Shown here: piece by piece, positions 24,088-36,113 of the stretch
Position numbering within the stretch: position 1 is the first letter of the stretch
Layout of the letters: every line of letters starts with the position of its first letter
Assembly: GCA_031772625.1 (NCBI GenBank)
Contig: CM062815.1
Span: 915,894,979 to 915,958,978 of the forward strand
Length of the DNA stretch: 64,000 bases
Origin: Pinus tabuliformis
Lineage: Eukaryota; Streptophyta; Pinopsida; Pinales; Pinaceae
Direction: 5' to 3'
The notes under the pieces: model-generated
Told to the model about the DNA's origin: nothing
What the model saw: the letters and a program-made list of their open reading frames with translations, nothing else
The model's database searches: none
Position numbers and translations under genes: made by a program

Positions 24088-25259
24088 CTAAGACTTCTTC
24101 TGTGGATGCATGTTGAGAGGTAATTTACTCTTCCTCTCAACCACCAAGTCTCTAACATTTTCCTTGCTCCTCAAGGCTTTGCATGCATCTTGAACCTCAA
24201 GAGCATACAGGTTCTTGACTCGTGAACCGATCTGTTTCACTTGTCTCATGGTGATGTGTCTAAGGAAAAAATTTCCCTTACTAAAGACAACATAGTAGCC
24301 TTTGTCCTTCAACATCGCGATCGATACCAAATTCTTCTTCAGTCCAAGCACATACTTCACATCTGTCAAGGTGATAAGAGCTCCATGCTCCCTCTGAAAA
24401 GAAACCGTGCCCACTCCTGAGACACTATACCTTTCATCGTCACTCAACTCTATGCACATCTTGAAGTCTTTCTCCTCCAAGGTACTGAATAAACTTTTAT
24501 CGTCAATCATGTGGAATGAGGCTCCACTGTCAAGATACCAACAACAACCCATCATCGATGACACCATGCATGTGATGAGGATGAAGTCCATCTCGAACTG
24601 AGAGGCTAATGCCTCACCTCCGATGCTTCCAAGGATCCCTTCTTGGACTTCTTCGATGGGCAATTAGTCACATAATGACCCATCTCATGACAATTAAAGC
24701 ATCTCACTTTAGATTTGTCACCCTTCTTCCCTTCATGAGAAGAACTCGATTCGAAGTGGGACACCCCCTTCCCTTTCCTTGCCTTACCTACTAAGGCCAG
24801 ATATTCTTCATCATCATCCTTGGATGAAGAACCATCTCAAGTGCTTATCCTGATCTCCTCTTGCATGAGATCTAACCATAGTCGTTCCCAATCTTGCAAT
24901 TTATCCCTTCCATTCACAGAGTCCTGGTAGCTATTCTAGCTCTTTGGAAGGCCGAGGAGAACGAGGCTCACCATATCATCATCGGCATTAGTTATTCCCA
25001 CACTACCAAGCTCATCTCTATAGGTGGTGAGCTTGTTCAGATATGTGGAAATAGTATCACTGATCTCCATCTTGATTCTTCGAAGCCTGTCCTTGAGCGC
25101 CAATTTCCTCTGGTCGCTACTGTTCTGGTAGAGGTCCTTCAATGTCTTCCACATTGAATATGGAGTATCCTTCCCATGGAGACTCGAGACAATATGGTCT
25201 CGAACACCCTCAAGGATGATCTGTCTCGCCCTCACCACACACTTCTTCCACTTAGCCAA
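24088..25259 (-). pseudogene. CO1 gag and protease region (fossil)
   Basis: The gag part (about 25259-24936) shows the copia UBN2-type pattern, with WKTLKDLYQNSSDQRKLALK and DDMVSLVLLGLPKS. A zinc knuckle CFNCHEMGHYVTNC lies at about 24703-24660. The protease motif YLDSGASFHM falls near 24540 in the 191-codon stretch 24663-24088. That stretch also holds the typical VKYVLGLKKNLVSIAMLKDKG block leading toward the pre-integrase region. Gag packages element RNA, and the protease cuts the polyprotein. It is a fossil, with a few breaks. Confidence 0.8.
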
Positions 25260-25534
25260 TTCTTATGCATTAGTTGAAGCTGGCTTTTGGATTTCTTGAT
25301 CAATGAAATCCTTCAAATCATTATCTTCTAATACAACCTCCATGCAATCTTTCCATGCTATGTAATTTGAGTTGCCATCTAGGGCATACTAGAGTCTCAA
25401 GCCATAGAACACCATTGACCAACATGAAGTATGAGATGAATTCGATTTGTACCTGCAACCCCGAACCTCAAACTTTGAATTCTCTTCTCTGTATACTATT
25501 CACATCTCTGATAAACTTATCTCTGATAAACCTA

Positions 25535-25546
25535 GCTTTGATACCA
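25535..25546 (-). other. CO1 primer binding site
   Basis: On the minus strand TGGTATCAAAGC abuts the right LTR. It matches the initiator Met-tRNA primer site at 11 of 12 positions. Confidence 0.8.
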
Positions 25547-26530
25547 TTTATAATTTCCTACAAATTCTCTACAAATCTACCTTTGAGATCTATGTAGAAA
25601 ATCTGACTGTAGATTAACTCGATAATGCAATATACCAGAGAAAAATACTATAATCTACTTTTACTATTAAACTTGCGGAAGCTTAAATATCGAGCTAAAC
25701 ACATATAACCATAAGAAGAAGAATCAATGCACATGAAACACAGAAAATAATTAGGGGAAAGCCTTAGCTAAAAACCCCACTATCTGTATTATCATACAAG
25801 GTGGAAATACATCAGAATTACACAAAGCCTTAGCTCTCACAGCTAGCCAGCTCTCAGTATAATCCTCCTAGATGTTCACAGGTAAATAAGGCTTCTCACA
25901 AACCTTCTCCTCTGCCCTCAAAGCTTCCTATTTCCTTGCGCTGTTTCTCCTAGGTGATCCGGCTATTGCCAAGTGTAACACTAATCACTCACACTGATCT
26001 CACACCCTGTAAAACTATGCAATCATTAAGGAAACTCAACCTTGACTGCATGGATGAGCTTCCTCTATAGGAAAACACATGCAACTGATAGTAACCTATC
26101 GTTGATGTTTAGCTCAACTGGGTCTTTCTCTAAATAGACATGCATGAGTTATTCATGAGAGAATCTTCAGTTATCTAGAGTACACTAGTTTGATGCATGC
26201 ATGCATTAACTAACTGAACTCACAATTAGTTCCTCAAATTATTTGGAACTAATTTTACTAGACATAACTCAGTTAACTGAGCTAACTAATTACAATTCAA
26301 ATATAACTCAATCTTATCTGCTTAATTAAGGGATAACTGTTGCCTGACTTCACAAAGGCTTCTAGCTTGAATTTATCCAACTAATTAACTCAAGATGAAT
26401 TAATTAATTAATTTTCAAGTAGCCGGTGAGGCTAAATTCGAATTTTAATTCTCAATTTTAATTCAAGGACAAATTAAAATTGGAATATTTTTGATTCTAT
26501 TTTTATCATTTCTTGTTGCTATTTTTAACA
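25547..26530 (-). repeat. CO1 5' LTR
   Basis: This 984-bp repeat is paired with 22499-23483. It ends ...ATTTTTAACA and is followed by the target-duplication copy TAGAG. Confidence 0.85.
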
Positions 26531-27249
26531 TAGAGTTGTGGAATATGTACTTGAATATGTAGCATGGATAATCAGAAGCTCTTCATTTTCAACATGGATT
26601 CCTGTGCATCTATATGGGGGTTGTATTGGCTTTCCTATATTTCCATCATGTTTCTATGTTTGCTTTCACGTGGGAACTAGGTTAATGAACTCATTCTTAG
26701 CTTATAGCTCATATGTTCACTTTGAATCTCTATTTTCTCATTTCATGCAATGTCAATAACTTATTGTGAACTGATTTGCAATTAAACTCTGGCACATTCG
26801 TATTCATGTATGTTAGGGATGGTTTTAGCTTAATAATCCTTCTTGTGGCATGATTCTTGTTTTTTTTTTTATTGTTACATCCTTGTATCACATTCTATAG
26901 GTTATCAATCATTGGTTGACCTCATTCCCATTGTCTAGACATTTCTTTCTAGCTTTTGTTTTAACCTCTCCACATTCAACAACGAGGAGAGAAACTTACA
27001 TAATGGCAGGAAAGGCCTACATATTGTATGGGGATCCTATCCCAAATGGTATGAGGTCTAATTTGGACTTCACATTTGGCAGAACCACTCACTGTTGGTC
27101 GAACATTATCCCCTGCCAACAAGTTTTTGGTGCTAGAAGGAGGGAAGATGATGAGCTGACCCTATGGAGTTTGTTTTAATTTCTGATTTGTATATCGCTC
27201 TTTCCAAAATCCTTCTTTTGGGTTGTTTTTCTAAACAAGAAATAATTTC

Positions 27250-29321
27250 ACTCCCTAAGAAGATAATTAATATCTTTCAAAAATTAAGTTTGAGGGTGAG
27301 GATGAAATCTCTTCATTTGAGCATGCCATTCAATTTCGTCAAAGTTGTATCTCTAACAATGTGTTTCTTGACAATATTTTTTGTGGATATTTCACTCTTA
27401 CTTTGCAAGGTTGCATGAAATCATGGTGTGAGACCTTACCACCCGCATCTATCCATTGTTTTATACATTTCATTGATGAGTTTATGTATTCTTTTCAAGA
27501 GTCTAATTGTGAGGATTTATTTAAGGAAATTGATGAATTCAGAATGAGACTAGATGAATGAGTGGATGATTTTTTCAAGTGGACTCTTAACATCTATTAT
27601 AGAAGTCTTGAGAAAGGCGAGGATTAATATCATCTAATGGTATCATCTAATGAGAGAATTTCTTCATCTAGTCAACCTTTTTGAGAGGGAATCTAAATTT
27701 GAATTGAATGTTAACAACCAATCATTAGAGGGTTCTAGTATTATGATCCCTAATTGCATTATGCCAAAAGTTTCTTTAGGCGTAAGTCAAAGAAAAGCTC
27801 ATATTGTAGAGGAGAAATTGGCCCCCCTTGATCTCCCTTATCCTCTGTCATCTTCACTTACAAATGAAATTGATTCTTGTCCTAATATGCATATCTCTAT
27901 TGTTGATGAAGAAGGTAATGAGGATATGTTTCTTGAAAAAAAGTGGAGTTGTCTTGATTTAGAAGTTGCATTAAACTTTGCTAAAGTTGAGCAAGCCCAA
28001 TTTGATAATCTCATCAGTAAGTTATCCTTTGACTGTCATGTTGATGAATCTCAAACTAATGATACTTGTCTTTCATCTTTCCATGATATTATCTTACCTT
28101 TGCCTCCTATCATGACTAAAAATATGTATTGGGTGACAAAGGATGTTCAATTGAGTCCCTAAAGTATAAATTACATGCTTATCCATTATTTCCTTAAGCT
28201 GCCACTATCATGTAGGATTTGAGTCTTGAACTAGATTTGGTTGGAATTAATGTCCCTTCACCTGAGTATTTTCATCTTTGTACCCTAATTTATTTGATAA
28301 ATTTGCTACAATAACGACTTCTCTAAATCCTTTAGATCTTTATCCTACTGGTTTAAATTGCAATAAGGTGTCTGATGGTGTTTCCTCACAGTTAGAAGAT
28401 GAAAAAATTGAATCCCTTGTTCACAATCTTTCTTATTTGCAATCTTTATTAGGTGAAGAGGAAAGTTCTATATCTCAAAAGTTTCAAGAGATTCCTATGA
28501 TCAATTCATATTCATTCTTAATCCTTGAAGAGTCTCGTGTGTCAGATACCCAATATGATCAAATGGAGGGATTTTTTAACTGCCATCCTCTCAATAATGT
28601 CTTCATTGATATTGTTGATGATAGTCGTTCATATTCATCTATTGATCTTATAAAGCCACATAAATTTGATGATTAAGCTTTTGAATGTTTAGGGACTTGT
28701 CAATAAGTTGAGGCACTTCAGATTCTGCCAATGATTAAATCAAGTTCTCATGATCTTGATGAGATCCCCGGACTAGCTCAAATGAGGGTTTCCTCACAAG
28801 ACACTCCTTTAAACACCATCAAGCTAGATGAAATCTCATTTATCAAAGATCCTAATCCAAGTGATGTTTCTCCGAGAGAATTGTTTCAGTTTCTATCAAC
28901 CACTATATACCATTCCTTCTACTTTGATCTATTTGCTAGAGAGAGTACACCAAAAATTGTTTCAAATCCTTTAGATTCTTGCCTAGCTAATGAATATTGT
29001 GATTAGGTACAAGTTAGTGCTATCTTACCTTTGGAAGAGGAAAAGAATAAGAATCTCACCCATTTCTCTTATGATTGGAAAACCAATGTATATGAGGGAA
29101 GGAGTCACATGACTCATCCATTTCATGAAACTCATCTGGTTGATTCATCTCCCTCTTGCAAAACCGAAGAACCTTGTCTATTGAAAAACCATTCTATTAA
29201 TGTTGTAACATCTGATCAAACCATTGATATAGTCAATATTGATTTTTATGTCACAGCTGATGGTGGATGTATGCATTCATCTATCAATCTTACAAAGCTA
29301 ATGATATTCAATGATCTATAA
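27250..29321 (+). pseudogene. R2 gag-like block and acidic frames (fossil)
   Basis: A gag-like block (about 27290-27561) carries SWCETLPPASIHCFIHFIDE, the counterpart of the R1 motif near 9600. Downstream are acidic frames at 27650-28162, 28278-28676, 28731-29006 and 29031-29321. These repeat a theme of the type DDSRSYSSIDLIKPHKFDD and CMHSSINLTKLMIFNDL, suggesting internal duplication of a segment. No catalytic domain is recognised. The same arrangement in R1 (10089-10792) shows it belongs to the element. It is broken, with several breaks, and the role is unknown. Confidence 0.55.
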
Positions 29322-29912
29322 TTTGAAGGTTTAGAAGTTTTCCAGGTTGGTGATGAAATTTAGCTCTTGGTAATGCTTATGCCAAGTTCTCACATTCTTG
29401 AAAGAATACCTAAACATGATCAAATTAGTATTTTCACGCTAGATTCTTCTCATATCATAGTTGCACTGAATGTATACCCATATTTGAAATATTTTCAAGG
29501 TTTTCAAGTTGATCATTTTCAATATCATAATAGGATTGTTGACTAGCTAGAAGAGTCTTATCTAGCTAATTCTTCTGCAAGAAAGTGACTTCTCATCTCA
29601 CTTATGCATGATTTAGGGTTAGACATGAATAACCACATACCATGGAGAAATGTCTAGGTTTTTCAAGTTTATCATTTTGTTTACTAGGATATATTTGTGA
29701 CTTAGTTGAAATAATCATTTATGGTACACTTTTCTATCAACATGTGTGACCTTCTTACTTTTGAGCATGTTTTACAAGTAAGCATTTTTGTTTTTGAACA
29801 ATTCTTTATACTGGTTCTAATCGTTCACACCTTTGTTTTTGTGGGCGAGCAAGTGATGTGATGGCTACATCATAACTTTGACTTCAGATGACTTGATCCC
29901 CTCTATAAGTAA

Positions 29913-29984
29913 ATTAGGGTTTTAGGTTTAGTATATTTAGGGTTTACTTATTAGGGTTTTAGGTTTAGGCTAGTTAGGGTTTAG
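29913..29984 (+). repeat. Telomere-like TTTAGGG/TTAGGGTTT cluster
   Basis: Within 72 bases there are about eight copies of TTAGGGTTT, TTTAGGG or TTTAGGTTTAG, the plant telomere unit in decayed form. It lies in the non-coding 3' half of R2. Similar telo-box motifs occur in plant promoters, so a promoter-like role is as likely as a telomere relic. Confidence 0.6.
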
Positions 29985-31271
29985 ATATTATTTTGTTGAA
30001 TTTTATTTATTGAGATAGTTAGTTTTTTGCATGAAATTATGCATTTGTTTTGCTTTCATCTACTTGCATTGCTCTTAACTACATCACATTACAAATTTCC
30101 TACATAAGAATGACATGGGCCTTTAGCTGCAAATACTGCTAATGTTTCTTGCATGACATTTTTATTTTTCTTGCATTACAAGTAACTTTTGTCTGCTACA
30201 TTACATCATACATTCATTCTACATTTAGTATTATCTTCTCCTTGCACTACTTTTGTTCATTACTTACCTAGCATTGCTAACCATGTATGTCATGAAGATC
30301 TTCCCTTATTTCTTGTTTGTACATGCGCAAACCCTAGAAGGACCTATTTCACCTCACTGCACATGTTTAAACCCTAGGAAATCTTCTCTAGTCACCTTAC
30401 CCTAAGAATGAAACCCTAATTGATTGGTTGAGTTTGGCTATAATATCTGCTCCAAGAGGTAGGTTCTCATAGATCTAGTTATCAAAACTACATCTGGAAC
30501 ATCCTTCCTATGATTTTGACCTATTAAAGATGAAAATATGAATATATTCTCATGGAGAACCCTAACCAGTTCCTAAGATCTATATCTACAACCTGATCCG
30601 TGTGTCTTGCAAGGCCCTCCATATTTCATGGTATGTTTTCATTGCCCACTTGTTAGTTGAAGATGAGATGTGAAAACATTGTACGAGGGAAAACCTAAGT
30701 CAGAAAATTATTTTTGCTTCTGAAAATAAAGAACAACCTCCTGTTCCTGTAAAATAAGTCAGGAACCCTCATCTTCCTTGACACAATGAACGACTAATAA
30801 ATGATGCCTCTCCACGCAAAATAAAATCAATCAAATAAAGGGTAAATGATTGAGAAATGTGTCATGTGGAGAGAGGTGATGCAAGCTACTTCATCTTGGT
30901 AATTAACAAGCCTACTGGTAGCAATGCAATGCTTGTGGTTTCTTAAGTGACTCCGCTAGGGTACTGATAAAGATTTCTAGTAGTGGAGAAACATCAACAA
31001 CTTATTCTAAAATTTTGTATATAATAAGCCCTTTTTCATGTTCCGTGCATTATCATTGAAGACTTATGTGTGTGAGTTATTGTTTGAGCATGTAAAAAAT
31101 GATGTTATCTAGCTGGGAAATAGGGGAAGGACATATCTATAAAAGGTATGGTAATTCAAAGTGGTACCCACAATGTCTATCCAATACTTTGTTGCATCAT
31201 TCATAAGAATAGATAGTGATGTAGGCAAAGATAATGGATTCTACAAGTGATTCACCAATTATTGTAGCTGC

Positions 31272-31904
31272 TTGTAGAAAATTATATATTACAGAGCAAT
31301 GGAACACATAAAATATTGCAGAAATATAAACACAGAAAACGCATAAAACAAGAGAGACACAGACACACGTGGTTCACCTAGTTTGGGCTATGTCCACCCC
31401 AAACATCCAGTCCTTCCTTTCTATTTTCTAGCAAAATGAAGAGACACAACCTATAGTGAATCCGCTGTAATATCCTCTGTTTTCTCTCATAGTCTCACCT
31501 CTCTATTTCTCACTCAGAGAATACACATCTATTACACATCCTCAAATACAATGCTCTCATACAAAGAGAGGGGTTGCCTTCTAGGGAAAAAAACCCTAAA
31601 CTAAACATAAGTTCTACCGTCAAATCATCCGCCTAATGAACGGCCCAAATTGACTAGAAATTACTATACTTTTACAAGGCAATTTTACATCTATTTTTAG
31701 CTTCAAGGGCGCTGCCCCCAAAACCCCTGCCAAGGGACCGCTGGCCCCTAGACCCCCCAGCTGGAGGGGATCAGCCCACCCGAAACCTCGCGGGGGGGGG
31801 GGGGGGGGGGGGAGTCCCCCCGGCGTGGAGGGGTGTACAAACTTCCTGGGGTATACATCCAGCTGAAACAAAGACCTCTAAATAATCATGCTCCACACAC
31901 AACA
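31272..31904 (-). repeat. CO2 3' LTR with GC-rich core and G21 tract
   Basis: This copy is paired with 35478-36108 and ends CACACACAACA. The 3' part (about 31705-31835) is strongly GC-rich, with runs such as GCTGCCCCC and GACCCCCC. It holds an uninterrupted run of 21 G at 31792-31812 that the other LTR lacks. Minus-strand purines at 31905-31920 form the polypurine tract. Confidence 0.9.
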
Positions 31905-32000
31905 ATCTCCCAGTTGGAGAATGATTGTAGCAACTCCACCGCTGCTTAATTTGCTGGAAAATGACTCCTCTTTGGACTTGGCTGTTTCTCATCTTCATCG

Positions 32001-35000
32001 TCATCCTTGAAGACCAGTTGAAACTAAGCATATTCTCAGTTTCTCCCTGGTTACAACTTTTGTTAGCATATCTGCAGGATTCTGGCTAGTGTGCATCTTT
32101 TCCAGCTTCAACTCTCCATCTTCCAACACTGATCGTATGAAATGGTACTTGAGCTGTATGTGTTTAGTCCTAGAATGAAATGCTGAGTTCTTTGTAAGAT
32201 GAATGGCACTTTGGCTATCACTATATAACGTGCCCATATCATGCTCCTTACCCAGTTCACCTATAAACCTTTGTAACCAAATCATTTCTTTACTAGCCTC
32301 TATAGCAGCAACATACTCTGCTTCTGTTGTTGAAAGTGTAACAACACTTTGGATTTTTGAAACCCAACTGATAGCTATTCCACCTACAGTAAATACATAT
32401 CCTGTAGTGCTCCTCCTATTATCTCTGTCACCTACCATATCTGCATCAACATATCCTTACAGAGAAATGTTTGAACCACCAAAGCATAATGCTTGATTTG
32501 TGGTACCTTTCAAATATCTGAGAATCCATTTCACTTCCATCCAATGTTCATTTCCTGGATTGTTCATGTACCTACTTATAACTCCCACTGCATGTGCAAT
32601 ATTAGGCCTTGTGCAGACCATTGCATACATTAAGCTTCCAACTGCTGATGCATATGGAACTTTAGACATATAATCCATGTCTTCTTGGGTATTTGGGCAC
32701 ATTTCCTTACTAAGTTTGAAATGGCTAGCAAAAGGTGTACTAACTGGTTTTGCATTGTGCATATTAAATCTTTTCAACACCTTTTGTATGTACTCATTTT
32801 GAGACAATGTTAATTTATGATTTTTCCTGTCTCTAGTTATTCTCATACCAAGGGTTTGTTTTGCAGCTCCCAAATCCTTCATTGCAAATGAATTCGCCAA
32901 TTTTATTTTGAGCACATTTATTTCCTGCATGTTAAACCCGGCAACAAGCATGTCATCTACATACAATAACAATATAATATAGCTGCCATCATTTTTCTTT
33001 TTTAGATAAACACAATGATCAGAGTGACATCTGGTATAACCTTGTTCAAACATCAACTTGTCAAATTTTAGATATCACTTCCTTGGAGCCTGTTTTAAGC
33101 CATACAAGCTCTTCTTCAATCTGCACATTATTTTCTCCTTCCCTTTTACCTCATATCCTTGTGGCTGCTGCATATATATCTCTTCCTCCAAATCCCCATG
33201 GAGAAAGGCTGTCTTTACATCTAACTGCTCAAGATGCAAATCTTCAACTGCTACTAGACTCAAAATAGTTCTGATTGAAGTCATTTTAACAACAGGAGAA
33301 AATATTTCATCAAAATCAATACCTTTCTTCTGTGCAAACCCCTTCACCACAAGTCTAGCTTTGTACCTCTGTTTTCCTCCATCTTCTTCTTTTAGCCTGT
33401 AAACCCATTTATTCTTCAATGTAGTTTTTCCTACAGGCAACCTGACTAAGTCCCAAGTCTCGTTATGCATTAAGGAGTCAGTCTCTTCTTCCATGGCTAC
33501 CTCCCACTTCTTCCTGCTTTCAACCTGCATTACTTTTTCATAACATTTGGGTTCACCAGAATCAGTCAATAATAAATAATATAATGAAGGAGAGTATTGT
33601 TCAGGGGGTGTACTTATCCTAGTAGATCTTCTAACACCACGCTCCATGATTGTTCTGTTCATCCTTTCTGACACACCATTTTCTTGTGGTGTTCTTGGAA
33701 CTGTGTTCTCTCTGCAAATTCCATGCTCTGAACAGTACCTATCAAACTCTTTGCTGTAATATTCACCTCCATTGTCTGATCTAAGACACTTCAATTTCTT
33801 TCCTATCTCAATTTCAACCAAAGCTTTCCATTTCTTGAAAGTATCAAATACATCAGATTTATTCTTAATACAATAAATCCAAGTTTTTCTAGTTGCATCA
33901 TCAATAAAAGTAACATAATAACGAGAGCCACCGAGAGATGATACCTGAGCAGGTCCCCATTCATATGTATGCACAAGCTCTAATTTTTCGCTCTTCTTTT
34001 CTTTCCCAACTCTGAGAAATCTAACTCTCTTCTGCTTTCCATAAATGCAATTCTCACAGAAGTCCAAATCAACATTCTTCAAACCCAGCAACAAATTCCT
34101 TGAGTGAAGAATCTTCATCCCCTTTTCACTCATGTGTCCAAGCCTATGATGCCATAATGCTGCATCTGTTCCTTTGGAAGTTAAAGCATTAACAGAGTTA
34201 GAAATACCATTGCATAAATACAATGTACCAACCTTTTCGCCTTTTGCTATTACCAGGGCTCCTTTGGTGACCTTCCAAGCTTTATTTGTGAAAGTTGTCA
34301 CACAACCTTCACTGCCTAACTGCCCTATTGAAATCAGATTTTTCTTCAGATCTGGAGCATGCCTTACCTCCTTTAGTAGCCATTGGTTTCCATTTTGCTG
34401 TTTTACAAGAACCTTACCCATTCCAAAAATTTTACAGGGTTTATCATCACCCAAACAAACTTGTCCAAAATCTCCTTGAACATAGTCATGAAAGTATTTC
34501 TTATCAAGTGTGTCATGGAATGAGGCCCCTGAATCTACCACCCAGGAATTAGTAATATTTTTGAAAGAAAGAATCAAAGCATCTTGTAACACCTCACCTG
34601 TCACATTTGATTCATGATTGTTTTCTTGCCATGCATCTCCTTCTTTTCCCTTCCGAGATCTATAATCTTTCTTTAGGTGTACTTTCTTTCCGCATTTCTA
34701 GCACACTATCCCCGATCTGGACTTGGATCTCCCTTTCCTTGATTTACTGCGATATCTTGAGCTCTTTCCTCTTTCCATTTTTCTTCCCCTAGACTTTGCA
34801 CTCAAAGCATTACCCGACGTCTCACCGGAGCTTTTCTGTCACATTTCCTTGCTAAGGATAGCACCGACAACATCATTAAAATTTAAAGTACTAGATCCAG
34901 AAACAGAGTTACTAATGGCCATTACTAAACCATTCCAACTTTCTGGTAATCAACACAAGAATAACAGAGCTCTAACTTCATCATCAAAGTTTACCCCTAC

Positions 35001-35411
35001 AGAACATAACTGACTTGTAACAGTATTAAAATCATTTAAATGGTCTGCAACAGATCCACCTTCTGACATCTTCATATTAAATAACTGTTTCACAAGAAAT
35101 ACCTTGTTTGAGGCCGAGGGTTTTTCATATAGTTTCTCCAATGACTTAATCAAACCCTATATCGTTGTTTCCTTTGAAATGTTGAAGGCAGCCGACGCTG
35201 CGAGGCACAACTGTACTGTTCCGAGTGCCTTTCTATCGAGAAGGTTCCATTCTTCATCTGTCATACCCATCGACATCTTTGTTTTTCCGCCCAATGGTAG
35301 GTATAGATCTTTCTGATACAGACAATCTTCCATCTGCATCTTCCACAGTGAGAAGTTTTGGCCGTTAAATTTATCGACCCTAAACTTACCATCTTTCACC
35401 ATTGCTCCCAC
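32001..35411 (-). pseudogene. CO2 gag-pol coding region (fossil)
   Basis: Parts by position: UBN2-type gag at 35411-34950 (FNGQNFSLWKMQMEDCLY) and a decayed knuckle near 34700. The protease motif [10 protein letters not shown] is near 34540. The pre-integrase motif ([16 protein letters not shown]) is near 34140. The integrase core is at about 33980-33640 with LRSDNGGEY and [16 protein letters not shown] lies at about 33440-32460 with [17 protein letters not shown] and the YVDDML catalytic motif near 32960. RNase H is at 32438-32001 with [10 protein letters not shown]. The region is recognisably complete in kinds of parts but broken, with a few breaks. Confidence 0.9.
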
Positions 35412-35463
35412 TCAAACCAGGATCCCTTCTTTCGTGTGAGTTTATCAGCCAAATAGACCTTCG

Positions 35464-35475
35464 GCTCTGATACCA
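35464..35475 (-). other. CO2 primer binding site (initiator Met-tRNA)
   Basis: On the minus strand TGGTATCAGAGC lies two bases inside the right LTR, identical to the GY1 site. Confidence 0.92.
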
Positions 35476-35477
35476 GT

Positions 35478-36108
35478 TGTTAGAAACTTATATATTACGG
35501 AGAAATGGAACACATAAAATATTGCAGAGATATAAACGCAGAAAACGCATAAAACAAGAGAGACACAGATATACGTGGTTCACCCAGTTTGGGCTATGTC
35601 CACCCCGAACAGCAAGTCCTTCCTTTCTATTTTCCAGCAAAATGAAGAGACACAACCTACAACAAATCCGCTGTAATATCCTCTGTTTTCTCTCACAGTC
35701 TCACCTCTCTGTTTCTCACTCAGAGAATACACATCTATTACATAGCCTCGAATGCAATGCCCTCATACAAAGAGAGGGGTTTCCTTCTAGGGAAAAACAC
35801 CCTAAACTAAACATAAGTTCTACCATCAAATCATCCGCCTAATGAACGACCCAGATTGACTAGAAATTACTATACTTTTACAAGGAAATTTTACATTTGT
35901 TTTTAGCATTGGGGGCGCTACCCCCGAAACCCCTGCCGAGGGACCGCTGGCCCTCGAACCCCCCAACCGGGGGGGATCGGCCCCGCCGAACCCCCGCGGG
36001 GCGCACAAGTCCCCCCCGCACCCCATCGCATGGAGGGGTGTACAAACTTCCTGGGGTATACATCCGACTGAAACAAAGACCTCTAAACAATATCCTCCAC
36101 ACACAACA
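35478..36108 (-). repeat. CO2 5' LTR
   Basis: This 631-bp LTR starts TGTTAGAAACTT and ends CACACACAACA. Its GC-rich block (about 35905-36035) keeps the GCTACCCCCG and CCCCGCGGGG motifs but has no long G run. Confidence 0.92.
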
Positions 36109-36113
36109 GCTGC

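Larger units (their letters stand above)
22499..26530 (-). mobile_element. CO1: gag-protease-only Ty1/copia derivative
   Basis: The element is 4032 bp with LTRs of about 985 bp at 22499-23483 and 25547-26530. They differ by roughly 10% by eye, so it is much older than GY1. The flanks TAGAC (22494-22498) and TAGAG (26531-26535) form a target duplication with one difference. On the minus strand a Met-tRNA-type primer site follows the right LTR, and purine-rich sequence precedes the left one. Gag, a CCHC knuckle and a protease are recognised. RT, RNase H and integrase are not, so it is non-autonomous. It is broken, with a few breaks, and is inserted in the R2 LTR. Confidence 0.85.
22130..31266 (+). 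mobile_element. R2: old LTR element related to R1, interrupted by CO1
   Basis: The LTR-like part (about 22130-22498, resuming at 26536-27121) loosely follows the R1 LTR order. It has GTCATGAGGG, then a block ending in CATGTTCCACTATTGGG, and finally ATGAGGTCTAATTTGGACTT, closing with GCCAACA at 27121. A primer-site-like TTGGTGCTAGAAGGAGGG follows at 27127-27144. Gag-like and acidic frames follow at 27250-29321, then non-coding DNA matching R1 at about 30830-30990. The 3' LTR is not identified. CO2 is inserted at 31267. The copy is old, with many breaks, and no RT was recognised. Confidence 0.55.
31272..36108 (-). mobile_element. CO2: Ty1/copia element with all main parts, broken
   Basis: The element is 4837 bp with LTRs of 633 and 631 bp and a perfect 5-bp target duplication GCTGC at 31267-31271 and 36109-36113. 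On the minus strand the order is gag, zinc knuckle, protease, pre-integrase, integrase, RT, RNase H. Integrase before RT defines copia. The LTRs differ by roughly 9% by eye, mostly transitions, so it is far older than GY1. It is broken, with a few breaks. It is inserted in or next to the old R2 sequence. Confidence 0.92.

Noticed and set aside
29913-29984. True interstitial telomere array
   Set aside because: Too short and irregular; telo-box type promoter words are as likely.
31620-32031. Proline-rich minus-strand frames crossing the G21 tract
   Set aside because: They are produced by the homopolymer and GC-rich LTR block, and overlap the LTR and RNase H end of CO2.
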